A stretch of 64,000 nucleotides of DNA from Flavobacterium humidisoli (GTDB lineage: Bacteria; Bacteroidota; Bacteroidia; Flavobacteriales; Flavobacteriaceae): NCBI RefSeq assembly GCF_023272795.1, contig NZ_CP096829.1, forward strand, positions 2,852,001-2,916,000. Direction: 5' to 3'. The translations under genes were made by a program, and so were the position numbers. Shown piece after piece: positions 54,528 through 64,000 of the stretch (within the stretch, counting starts at the first letter, position 1; every line of letters begins with the position of its first letter). Under the pieces are notes generated by a model that was not told the DNA's origin, made no database searches, and saw nothing but the letters and a program-made list of their open reading frames with translations.

Positions 54528-54603
54528 TTTAGATTTTAGATTTTAGATTTCAGATTTTTTGAAATCTTAGTAAAAGTCTAAGCTCTACAATCTATATTGT
54601 AAA
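54528..54603. repeat. 'agattttagatttt' low-complexity patch
   Basis: Tandem variants of agatttt are followed by a loose reverse-complementary half (ctacaatctatattg). The same low-complexity sequence appears in several other gaps. Confidence 0.45.
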
Positions 54604-54604
54604 A

Positions 54605-55051
54605 TCAGAAATCAAGAAGTCTTCTATGGTAATTGATTTGTCCTAAATGATACGCTAAATGCGCTGAAAGATGAATTAAGAAAAAGCCTGTTGTCATTTC
54701 TTTTTCAAAAACAATCTGCGGATAAATCTGTTCTAAATCTTTTTCAGTTAAGGAATCTAAACTTTTATTGATAACGTCAATTGTACTTTCGATTTTTGAA
54801 ATTAATTCAGATTTTGGGATATCTTTTAATGAAAATTCCAAAGGACGATTTCGCACATAGCCTGTTTTACCTATTTCTGCACCAATGTAAGTATTTAGAT
54901 TTCCAATTAAATGCAGACATAAATTTCCTGCCGAATTGGAGATGTTTTTATCTATTACCCAAATTTGTTTTTCGAATTCGTAAGATTCGATCTCAAATTT
55001 TAGTTTGTTAAGATCTCTATTAAAAAGAATTTTGAGTGATTCTATAACCAT
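54605..55051 (-). CDS. DinB-family (DUF1572-like) protein
   Basis: A 148-residue four-helix-bundle protein. Likely metal-binding histidines are in NLCLHLIGNLNTYIG, GFFLIHLSAHLAYHLGQINYH. Members of the family act on thiols or remain uncharacterised. It is the last gene of a packed minus-strand group: its ATG lies one base after the stop of the GyrI-like gene. A related protein is at 27510-27983. Confidence 0.78.
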   Translation of the reverse strand: MVIESLKILFNRDLNKLKFEIESYEFEKQIWVIDKNISNSAGNLCLHLIGNLNTYIGAEIGKTGYVRNRPLEFSLKDIPKSELISKIESTIDVINKSLDSLTEKDLEQIYPQIVFEKEMTTGFFLIHLSAHLAYHLGQINYHRRLLDF

Positions 55052-55052
55052 T

Positions 55053-55535
55053 TTAATTTCTGCTTTTTATTGGTATCCAAATTTCTTCTTCAGAAGTTGG
55101 ATCGTCTTTTTTGTATTTTTCATTCATTACAGCAAAATGCGGTCTGTCATCTACTGTATATTCAGAATTTGGAAGCCATTCTGCAAAAATGTAATGATAC
55201 GTTTTATGCGCTTCTGCTACTGGGCCTGAATGAAGAAAAACAGCGTATAGACCGGCAGGAACAATTAAGGTTTCCATTCCTTCTGGAATAGTTGAATAAT
55301 CTGAAACTTCTACCGCAGCCCATTTCTGGAAACTGTCATTAGGATCAAAATTATCAAAATGATTTTCTGCATAAACTTCTAGAGAATATAAATTGGCATC
55401 AATAGCATTTTTTATTTCTTTTCGATTTGGCATAAAACCATTCCATAATTGAAAAGTTTTATTCTCGATAAATGACATTTCGATAAAATGTCCAACGAGT
55501 TTTTTCTCGGTTAAGGTTTTGATGATGGGTAGCAT
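55053..55535 (-). CDS. GyrI-like/AraC effector-binding domain protein
   Basis: A 160-residue protein with one GyrI-like ligand-binding domain and no DNA-binding domain. Family features are LVGHFIEMSF near the N-terminus, then IVPAGLYAVFLHSGPVAEAHKTYHYIFAEWLPNSEY and DRPHFAVMNEKY with the terminal EEEIWIPIK. Such stand-alone domains bind or hydrolyse small hydrophobic or cationic molecules. It starts two bases after the DUF4249 gene ends, so it belongs to that operon. No ligand is known. Confidence 0.85.
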   Translation of the reverse strand: MLPIIKTLTEKKLVGHFIEMSFIENKTFQLWNGFMPNRKEIKNAIDANLYSLEVYAENHFDNFDPNDSFQKWAAVEVSDYSTIPEGMETLIVPAGLYAVFLHSGPVAEAHKTYHYIFAEWLPNSEYTVDDRPHFAVMNEKYKKDDPTSEEEIWIPIKSRN

Positions 55536-55537
55536 AA

Positions 55538-56359
55538 TTACTCAATTTTGTATTTCTGTGTACTGGTTTCGCTTAGAGAGAAATACCCAAGCGGATAATT
55601 ATTTTTGTCTGTTGTGTTGATGATGTTTCCTTTTACGGTCGCTGGCGGCGATTGAAACGGACCTCCAATATTACTTCCTGCTATACTTACCAAGATGTTC
55701 ATGTAATTATAATATTGCTTAGAAATCCCGTAATGCGTTACCTCGACTTCATCTCCTGCTTTTAAATCTTCATCAATGGCGCTGCTGAAAATTTCATTTC
55801 CTTGATAGAATTTATCTTCAGAAACATAATAATTTGAAGTTACTTTATTCGAATAAACATATTTAAATAAATAAAAATTGTCTTCATCTGCAGGATCTGT
55901 AAAGTAAGCTTTTATTTCGATATCTTCTCCTGTAAAACCGCTGTTATTTTTTTGTTCGATTCGAGTAATTGGTGCAACCGATTTTAAAATTTCAGATGCT
56001 GTATAAGTGTTTCCTTTGTCGATAACAGTTAAAGCATATTCTTCATTAATTTCAGGTTTAAAATTAGGGCAGATGTAACGCCCTGTATTATTAAATTCAA
56101 TAAAATTAAATTTCTGATTTTTGCTATTTGTCACATAAACCACCGCATTTGATACCGCAGGAATTACATCCTCAAAATAGCCTGTTGTCGAGGTTAATCT
56201 GATAACTTGTTGTTTTCCAGAAGTGCCTTTTTCCCAAGTTATAGCAGCTTCAATCACCAGTTTTGGAGGAGCAGTGTTTAAGTCAACATCAACTACTTCT
56301 TCGCAACTAGTGAAAAGCAATGATGTAAAAAATACGATTAAAAAAACTAATTTTCTCAT
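55538..56359 (-). CDS. DUF4249 lipoprotein
   Basis: A 273-residue lipoprotein (lipidated Cys19, LLFTSC). The family features are an N-terminal beta-rich region (VDLNTAPPKLVIEAAITW) and a central NFIEFNNTGRYICPNFKPEINEEYALTV region. DUF4249 proteins usually sit next to a TonB-dependent receptor, as here, and probably form its surface partner. The ligand is unknown. It lies 32 bases downstream of the receptor gene. Confidence 0.88.
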   Translation of the reverse strand: MRKLVFLIVFFTSLLFTSCEEVVDVDLNTAPPKLVIEAAITWEKGTSGKQQVIRLTSTTGYFEDVIPAVSNAVVYVTNSKNQKFNFIEFNNTGRYICPNFKPEINEEYALTVIDKGNTYTASEILKSVAPITRIEQKNNSGFTGEDIEIKAYFTDPADEDNFYLFKYVYSNKVTSNYYVSEDKFYQGNEIFSSAIDEDLKAGDEVEVTHYGISKQYYNYMNILVSIAGSNIGGPFQSPPATVKGNIINTTDKNNYPLGYFSLSETSTQKYKIE

Positions 56360-56391
56360 AAGCTTATTTTTAGTTTTTGAACTGATTTTTT

Positions 56392-58773
56392 TTAGAATTT
56401 GAAATTATAACTTACCGCAGGAACAATTCCAAAAATGGATAATTTTACTGCTTCATTTGCCCCCGTATCAACATTTTGCCTAAAGTTGATTGAAGCGGCA
56501 TTCTTTCGATTGTAAAGATTGTAAATACTGAAAACCCATTCGCCTTTCCAGTTTCTATTTTTGTTGTTGCGCGGCGTTAAAGTTGCAGAAATATCCAAAT
56601 GATTATAAGAAGGAAGTCGATTTTCGTTTCGTAAACCATAACTTGGAACTATAATGCCTAAATATTGATACTGCCCGTTCGGATACGTTACTGGCTGTCC
56701 TGACTGCAATGCAAAGTTAGCACCAAATGACCATTTTTCGTTTAAATTGTATGCAGATGTAATAGCTAAATTATGTGTTTTGTCATAAGCTGATGCGTAC
56801 CATTTACCATTGTTAATGCCAATTTCTTCTGGAGTTCTTCCTGGAGTTTGTTGTTCAGATCTGGAGAGTGTGTACGAAATCCAGCCATTAAAACGGCCTT
56901 TGTTTTTCTTTATCATCAGTTCTAAACCATATGAGCGCATCTGACCATTTAAAATAACCTGTTCTATGGCATTGTTGGCAATTAAATCGGCTCCATCTAT
57001 ATAATCTAGTCTGTTTTGTATTTTTTTGTAAAAGGTTTCTACTTCTAGAGAATAAGCGTCATTATAAATATTTCTAAAATAACCTAACGCCACCTGATCT
57101 GCAAGTTGAGGTTTAATGTAATTATCACTCGGCATCCAGACATCCAGCGGAGTAGGAGATGAGGTGTTGGAAATCAATTGAAGATATTGCGCCATTCTAT
57201 TATAACTCGCTTTTAGAGCTTGTTCTTCATTTAATTGGTACGAAATAGAAAAACGTGGTTCAAGATTGTTGTAACTCTGAATGACTTTATTTTTGCCAAA
57301 ATATTGTGTTGAAGTTGGTGTGCCTTTTTCGTAAATCTGCATTTCGGTATTAAAAACTACAGCTTCATTGTTATCATAGTAATTAATAGTGGAAGCACCT
57401 AATCTGTAAAATAAGCTGTACCGTAATCCGTAAGCGACAGTAATTCTTTTAGAAATCTGACTTTCGGCATCTAAATAAATAGAAGGCTCAAAAGCATATT
57501 TTCTATCTAATTGATCTGGATTAATACCAGAATCTTCCCCAGTTGGTTTTATGGTTCCTGGATTAAAGTTGTAATAAATTCCATTAACGCCATAATTCAG
57601 TTTTAATTTGTCTGAAAGATAATGTTTGAAATCGTACTTGATGTTATAGTTTTTGATTCCTGAATCCCAATTGAAACCTACAAAATCAAGATCTAATCCG
57701 TAATAGTAATCACTGTAAATTAAGGATAGATTAGAGAATAATTTATCAGAATACAGATGATTCCATCTCAGATTTAAAGTTGAATTTCCGTACGTATTGG
57801 TAAAGCTTTTGTTTAACCTGAAAACGTCTCGACCAAAATATCCAGATAAATACAAACTGTTATTATCATTAAGTTTATAGTTTAATTTGGTATTTAAATC
57901 ATAAAAATAAGCAGCATTGTCTTTGTTATCTTGAGAAAGTTTAAGAAAAAGGTGCGCGTATGAAGCTCTTCCGCCAATCAAGAAAGAACCTTTGTCTTTT
58001 ACAATTGGACCTTCTGCCAGTAAACGGCTTGAAATTAATCCGATACCGCCATTCATATGAAAATCTTTACTGCTCCCGTCTTTTTGATAAATTTCTAAAA
58101 CCGAAGAAGCTCTTCCGCCGTAGCGTGCCGGAATTCCGCCTTTATACAGTTTTAAATCTTTAATAGCATCAGGATTAAAAACAGAAAAGAATCCGAAAAC
58201 GTGGGACGAATTAAAGATGGTTGCTTCATCTAAAAGAATAAGATTCTGGTCGGCCCCGCCTCCGCGGACATTAAATCCGGAAGCTCCTTCACCCGCATTG
58301 GTAACGCCAGGAAGTAATAAAATAGATTTCAAGACATCAACTTCTCCTAAAACAACAGGCATTTTTTTTATGGTCGAAATAGAGAGTTTGTTCACACTCA
58401 TTTCTGGTGATTTGATATTTGCTTTGCTTTTGTTTTCGGTAATGATGACTTCTTGAAGTTCTTCGCCACCTTCTTTAATCGAGAAATTACTTTTTATATT
58501 CTGATCTAAAACAATATTTTTTTGAATGGTTTGATAGCCAACGTAACTAATTTCGATTTCATATTCGCCTTTTGGTACAGAAAGAGAATAAAAGCCGTAT
58601 TCGTTGGTTGTGGTTCCAATTTTTAAAGCTGGAATAAAGACATTAACTCCAATTAAAGTTTCGTTGTTTTTGCTGTCGCTGATAGTTCCGCTTAGAGTAA
58701 ATTTTTCCTGCGCAAATGAGGTGAAGATCGTAAGAATAAAAAGAAGAAATGTGCAGGTATTTTTTGTAATCAT
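56392..58773 (-). CDS. TonB-dependent outer-membrane receptor
   Basis: A 793-residue receptor with a signal peptide (about 1-21). An N-terminal carboxypeptidase-D-regulatory-like domain (about 22-105; SGTISDSKNNETLIGVNVFI) precedes the plug (about 115-225; FNVRGGGADQNLILLDEATI) and a 22-strand beta barrel. It ends in an aromatic residue (NFKF), which directs insertion in the outer membrane. Together with DUF4249 it forms an uptake pair. It is not a SusC (about 1000 residues). Ligand unknown; no degradative enzymes are adjacent. Confidence 0.92.
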   Translation of the reverse strand: MITKNTCTFLLFILTIFTSFAQEKFTLSGTISDSKNNETLIGVNVFIPALKIGTTTNEYGFYSLSVPKGEYEIEISYVGYQTIQKNIVLDQNIKSNFSIKEGGEELQEVIITENKSKANIKSPEMSVNKLSISTIKKMPVVLGEVDVLKSILLLPGVTNAGEGASGFNVRGGGADQNLILLDEATIFNSSHVFGFFSVFNPDAIKDLKLYKGGIPARYGGRASSVLEIYQKDGSSKDFHMNGGIGLISSRLLAEGPIVKDKGSFLIGGRASYAHLFLKLSQDNKDNAAYFYDLNTKLNYKLNDNNSLYLSGYFGRDVFRLNKSFTNTYGNSTLNLRWNHLYSDKLFSNLSLIYSDYYYGLDLDFVGFNWDSGIKNYNIKYDFKHYLSDKLKLNYGVNGIYYNFNPGTIKPTGEDSGINPDQLDRKYAFEPSIYLDAESQISKRITVAYGLRYSLFYRLGASTINYYDNNEAVVFNTEMQIYEKGTPTSTQYFGKNKVIQSYNNLEPRFSISYQLNEEQALKASYNRMAQYLQLISNTSSPTPLDVWMPSDNYIKPQLADQVALGYFRNIYNDAYSLEVETFYKKIQNRLDYIDGADLIANNAIEQVILNGQMRSYGLELMIKKNKGRFNGWISYTLSRSEQQTPGRTPEEIGINNGKWYASAYDKTHNLAITSAYNLNEKWSFGANFALQSGQPVTYPNGQYQYLGIIVPSYGLRNENRLPSYNHLDISATLTPRNNKNRNWKGEWVFSIYNLYNRKNAASINFRQNVDTGANEAVKLSIFGIVPAVSYNFKF

Positions 58774-58853
58774 TATATTGATTTTGATTTACATAGATAA
58801 TGAATTCTTACTAAATATTCTTACGGAACTTTTGTTAAACATAAGTTAAGATG

Positions 58854-58886
58854 AAAAAAGGACAACCTTGTGAGTTGTCCCTTTTG
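58854..58886 (-). terminator. Terminator of icd
   Basis: aaaagggacaac pairs with gttgtcctttttt on the minus strand around tcacaag, followed by a T-run. Confidence 0.8.
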
Positions 58887-58914
58887 TTTATTTAAAAATA
58901 CAGTGTATTCTAAA

Positions 58915-61161
<2,247 letters not shown>

Positions 61162-61209
61162 TCAGGAGTTAACGATGTAAAAGATATATTCGGCTCAAAA
61201 TGAGCGGAG

Positions 61210-61217
61210 CAAATATA
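61210..61217 (-). promoter_or_regulatory. Candidate -7 box for icd
   Basis: TATATTTG on the minus strand matches TANNTTTG, 75 bases before the start. A small palindrome (gctca-aaa-tgagc) lies at about 61193-61205. Confidence 0.5.
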
Positions 61218-61357
61218 ATAAAATCACAACGAAAACGGTTGAGTTTTCCCGAGAAAAGACGAAATTAACAGATTGTTATTTCGAGCTCGTTAAATTGCTA
61301 ATTCGATGATTTTGGTATTAAAAAATTACAGTTTTGTTAGTAGTGGAAATAGAACAT

Positions 61358-61400
61358 AAAAAAAACTCGTTTCAAACAATATGAAACGAGTTTTTTATAA
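61358..61400 (-). terminator. Terminator of rplS
   Basis: aaaactcgtttca pairs with tgaaacgagtttt around aacaata, with A/T-runs on both sides. Confidence 0.85.
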
Positions 61401-61415
61401 CATTTTGATAAATGA

Positions 61416-61766
61416 TTATCTTCTTTTATCTTTAATCTTAGCTTTTTTACCAGTAAGTTGTCTGAAGTAGAAAATTCTAGCTCTACGTACAGCACCTTTC
61501 TTGTTCACTTCGATTTTTTGTAAAGCTGGTAAGTTTACTGGGAAGATACGCTCAACACCAACAGATCCAGACATTTTACGGATAGTAAAAGTTTCTGTGT
61601 TACCAGAACCTCTTCTTTGAATTACAACTCCTTTAAAAAACTGAGTTCTTGTTTTTTCACCCTCTTTAATTTCGTAGAAAACAGTAATTGTGTCTCCAGC
61701 TCCGAAATCTGGGAAATCTTTTTTAGCAACGAATTCGTCTTGAACGAATTTTAATAAATCTGCCAT
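61416..61766 (-). CDS. rplS: 50S ribosomal protein L19
   Basis: A 116-residue ribosomal protein at the 30S-50S interface. Typical features are FGAGDTITVFYEIKEG, the KGVVIQRRGSGNTETFTIRK core and VERIFPVNLPALQKIEV. The C-terminus is Lys-rich (GKKAKIKDKRR). In many bacteria it is in an operon with trmD; here trmD is the next gene on the same strand, but an unrelated gene on the opposite strand lies between them. It has its own promoter and terminator. Confidence 0.98.
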   Translation of the reverse strand: MADLLKFVQDEFVAKKDFPDFGAGDTITVFYEIKEGEKTRTQFFKGVVIQRRGSGNTETFTIRKMSGSVGVERIFPVNLPALQKIEVNKKGAVRRARIFYFRQLTGKKAKIKDKRR

Positions 61767-61767
61767 G

Positions 61768-61847
61768 ATAATTTAAATTATGGTTTTTATATTAGAGCAA
61801 CATTCACGGATCTCGCCAGAGGTTGGTCAAATTCGGGTGCAAATGTA
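61768..61847 (-). promoter_or_regulatory. rplS promoter box and leader
   Basis: TACATTTG (61840-61847, minus strand) matches TANNTTTG. It is followed by a leader of about 70 bases containing accaacctctggcg and gatccgtgaatgttgct, whose ends (ccaac / gttgct region) could pair. The leader may be an L19 autoregulatory element, but that needs a covariance search. Confidence 0.4.
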
Positions 61848-62033
61848 GAAAATAATTATAAATTATGAATTATAAATTGCAAATTATTTTAACTATCTGA
61901 TAAAATGTGTTTTACAACTCTAATTAACGGTTGTTTTGAAATTGAGATGCACTCAGAAAACACTGATTTTACAGATAGAGAAAAGTAAAATCTTATCTTC
62001 GTAAATAGTATTGCAATAATAATATAAAACCGA

Positions 62034-62771
62034 ATGAATAAAAATTATATGAAAGAATATATCGAGTTTTCTAATGAATTTAGGAAATCGAACGGTTCGA
62101 AGGAAAGTGTTGAGAAAATCTATGATCTTTTATATGAATTGGAAAGTATCGAGAAAAGCAAGCAGGAAAATTTAGTTCTTTCAAATGTTTATATTCTTTT
62201 GGGTTTTCATAGATCAGCATATGAAACTTTTAAAGAAGCTGCAGATTCAAAAAACACAAAAGATGCTTCTAAATTGTATGTTTTGGAGCAGAAAGCGAAA
62301 TCGCATGAAAATAATTTTATTATAAAAGATCTTAGGAAACTTAGAGGGGAAAAAGAGAAAGTGCAATTAGTTTTGAGTGATTTCTCACAGTCAAAAAAAG
62401 ACGAAAAGAAATTTAAAATTAAAAACAAACATATTGTTGTATTTAACAAGGTTCTTGAAAAGGGTAAATTTTCAATTTGCTTGCCAAATAATCGTATTAA
62501 AGAGTATTTTGATAAAATAGTTGAACACATTAATTGGCTTTCAAATTGTAAAAACGAATTAATTGATTTTTATAACAAAGAACAATTTGATTTGCAAATT
62601 AGAGCAGATATTGACTGGTATGATACTTTAGAATTATATCGAATTTTAATAATTATTAATGATGATGATGTTTTCACATCTGTTACTGCCGGAGATGATT
62701 TTTACCGAGATCATTTGTTGGAGATAGAACTATCCGGAAATAAAATTACGTCTATGAATTATAATGGATAG
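62034..62771 (+). CDS. Protein of unknown function with C-terminal DUF2262-like region
   Basis: A 245-residue soluble protein. The N-terminal half is Lys/Glu-rich and alpha-helical. The C-terminal part has WYDTLELYRILIIINDDD, TSVTAGDDFYRDHLLEIEL and ends TSMNYNG; this resembles a family of small bacterial proteins with an invariant GDD-x-x-x-D-H (DUF2262-like), some of which occur as immunity-type proteins. I am not sure of the family. The gene lies antisense between trmD and rplS, which normally are neighbours, and shares a bidirectional terminator with trmD. Confidence 0.6.
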   Translation: MNKNYMKEYIEFSNEFRKSNGSKESVEKIYDLLYELESIEKSKQENLVLSNVYILLGFHRSAYETFKEAADSKNTKDASKLYVLEQKAKSHENNFIIKDLRKLRGEKEKVQLVLSDFSQSKKDEKKFKIKNKHIVVFNKVLEKGKFSICLPNNRIKEYFDKIVEHINWLSNCKNELIDFYNKEQFDLQIRADIDWYDTLELYRILIIINDDDVFTSVTAGDDFYRDHLLEIELSGNKITSMNYNG

Positions 62772-62779
62772 ATTTTAGT

Positions 62780-62836
62780 CTCAGTCACAGTTTTCGGTCG
62801 AATTCACTGAAAATTGAAAACTGTGACTGAATGCTT
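62780..62836. terminator. Bidirectional terminator between the unknown gene and trmD
   Basis: cagtcacagttttc pairs perfectly with gaaaactgtgactg, with a T-run downstream on the plus strand. Confidence 0.75.
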
Positions 62837-62838
62837 TT

Positions 62839-63519
62839 TTAATGTCCTTCCAACAAATCTGGACGTCTATTTTTAGTATGTTCATACGCCATGTCCTCGC
62901 GCCATTTATCGATTTTGGCAGCGTGTCCGCTGGTTAAAACTTCTGGCACTTTCCATCCTTTATAATCTGCAGGTCTTGTATAAATTGGTCCTGAAAGTAA
63001 ATTGTCCTGAAAACTATCTGTTAATGCTGAAGTTTCGTCACTTAAAACTCCTGGAATTAATCGGATTAAGGCATCAGATAAAACTATGGCACCCAATTCT
63101 CCTCCTGACAAAACATAATCGCCAATTGAGATTTCTTTTGTAATAAAATGATCTCTAACTCTTTGATCAACACCTTTGTAATGTCCGCATAAAATGATAA
63201 TGTTTTCATACATTGACATTTTATTGGCCATTTTTTGGTCTAAGGTCTCGCCGTCTGGTGACATATATATTACTTCGTCATATTCTCGCTGACTTTTCAA
63301 ATGCGTAATACAATCATCAATAGGCTGAATTGTCATTACCATACCCGCTCCGCCGCCAAAAGGATAATCATCTACACTTTTTTGTCTATTTGTGCTGTAA
63401 TCACGAAGATTGTGAAAATGCACTTCGACCAAACCTTTATCAATGGCGCGTTTCATAATTGAGGCCTCAAACGGACTTCTTAATAATTCAGGTAAAAGTG
63501 TAATAATGTCAATTCGCAT
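62839..63519 (-). CDS. trmD: tRNA (guanine37-N1)-methyltransferase
   Basis: A 226-residue SPOUT methyltransferase that makes m1G37 in tRNAs, preventing +1 frameshifts. The trefoil-knot region contains [23 protein letters not shown], and [20 protein letters not shown] and the C-terminal tRNA-binding helices follow. I chose ATG 63519 ([17 protein letters not shown]), the family's standard start; the longer frame adds 12 residues that overlap the promoter box. A -7 box is at 63545-63552. rimM and rpsP are not adjacent. Confidence 0.97.
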   Translation of the reverse strand: MRIDIITLLPELLRSPFEASIMKRAIDKGLVEVHFHNLRDYSTNRQKSVDDYPFGGGAGMVMTIQPIDDCITHLKSQREYDEVIYMSPDGETLDQKMANKMSMYENIIILCGHYKGVDQRVRDHFITKEISIGDYVLSGGELGAIVLSDALIRLIPGVLSDETSALTDSFQDNLLSGPIYTRPADYKGWKVPEVLTSGHAAKIDKWREDMAYEHTKNRRPDLLEGH

Positions 63520-63544
63520 CTTTATTCGATAATTTTCTTGCTGG

Positions 63545-63552
63545 CAAAGATA
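63545..63552 (-). promoter_or_regulatory. Candidate -7 box for trmD
   Basis: TATCTTTG on the minus strand matches TANNTTTG, 25 bases before the chosen start. Confidence 0.6.
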
Positions 63553-63698
63553 CAAATAATGCAGAGAGTCTTTTGGTAATAATTATATAACATAATTTTT
63601 GAATTGTATAAAATTTAAAGTAATAACTTTATTTATTATTACAATGTTGATAATCAAAGAATAACAGCCAAATGCCGAACGTAAATTTAAACTTAGTT

Positions 63699-64000
63699 AT
63701 GAAAAAAACAATGCTAATTCCCGCTGTATTTGCGCTCTTTATGTCGTGTGCAAGTACCAATACGGCAAGTGTAGCTGTGGGAGAAGAAAAATCGAAAGTG
63801 CTCAAAGTTCTAGGTAATCCGGTAAGGACCTTAGATAATAATCAAAATGGAGAAATACTAGTCTATGCAGATCAGGTTTTTTCTGAAGACGGAACAACGT
63901 CATTGGCCGGATCAAATTACTGGCGTTACAATTATGTCTATATAAATACAGGTGGTAAAGTGACAGCAACACGACAAGAAAAACAAAATTATCCGCCGCA
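63699..64000 (+). CDS. Lipoprotein, N-terminal part (cut by window edge), possibly SmpA/BamE-like
   Basis: An open frame from ATG 63699 runs off the window after about 100 residues. The signal is MKKTMLIPAVFALFMSC with lipidated Cys17. The mature part (KVLKVLGNPVRTLDNNQNG and the YVYINTGGKVTATRQEKQN strands) resembles the small SmpA/BamE-type fold, where a short helix-rich domain precedes strands of the form of a lipoprotein-based assembly factor. That assignment is tentative without the C-terminus. Confidence 0.55.
   Translation, partial: MKKTMLIPAVFALFMSCASTNTASVAVGEEKSKVLKVLGNPVRTLDNNQNGEILVYADQVFSEDGTTSLAGSNYWRYNYVYINTGGKVTATRQEKQNYPP

Overview
The window looks like chromosomal DNA of a Flavobacterium or close flavobacterial relative. 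It is AT-rich, many genes are preceded by the Bacteroidetes -7 promoter box TANNTTTG, and ribosome binding sites are weak. Several families are typical of the phylum: a DUF4249 lipoprotein paired with a TonB-dependent receptor, monomeric isocitrate dehydrogenase, DUF5694 proteins, and many small Cys-anchored lipoproteins. I see no rRNA, tRNA, CRISPR array, prophage, integrase or transposase. Most of the window is ordinary core chromosome plus many short lipoproteins and families of intergenic repeats.

Layout. 1-11.4 kb: the tail of an FAD/Fe-S oxidoreductase, a Tat-exported Gfo/Idh oxidoreductase, an amino acid permease, a DUF695 protein, a Cys/Met-type PLP lyase divergent from an Lrp regulator, an SseB/TPR protein, dihydrolipoyl dehydrogenase, a lipocalin lipoprotein and a DoxX protein. 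11.7-16.6 kb: pabB, tilS and dsbD (tilS and dsbD overlap by one base). 16.8-24.3 kb: ammonium channel, a second Gfo/Idh protein, a DUF1963 protein, YifB/ComM, an esterase, and an ArsR regulator with two AHSA1-type proteins. 24.4-31 kb: a minus-strand run of small secreted proteins and lipoproteins, mostly unknown, ending in an XRE regulator that seems to lack its N-terminus. 31.4-41 kb: lysA, gltD, gltB and sucC. 41.4-45.4 kb: a tandem duplication of a DUF5694 gene and a LytS/LytTR-type two-component pair. 45.4-54.5 kb: DUF1456, a BioF-like PLP enzyme, a dipeptide epimerase, an esterase, a TerB-like protein, uvrB, an alpha/beta hydrolase, rlmF and a thiamine pyrophosphokinase. 54.6-64 kb: a tightly packed set (TonB receptor, DUF4249, GyrI-like, DinB-like), icd, rplS, an unknown protein, trmD and a truncated lipoprotein.

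How the genes fit together. A nitrogen/glutamate theme is visible: AmtB brings in ammonium, GltBD makes glutamate, and monomeric IDH makes 2-oxoglutarate. SucC and lipoamide dehydrogenase belong to the same part of the TCA cycle. LysA completes lysine synthesis and PabB feeds folate. TilS, RlmF, TrmD and L19 serve translation. These genes are not in one operon.

The most unusual content is between genes. There are several families of inverted repeats, some nested inside one another. A roughly 20-bp ATCCCGA...TCGGGAT palindrome sits inside or beside other repeats at four places. A family of three elements looks like a structured RNA. One pair of hairpins shows a compensatory base change. Among genes, the points worth following are the twin operator upstream of arsR, a 41-residue membrane protein resembling the AtpF anchor, the XRE gene whose start abuts a repeat array, the duplicated DUF5694 pair with a diverged central segment, and an unknown gene lying antisense between trmD and rplS. 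I found no convincing new defence or biosynthetic system.
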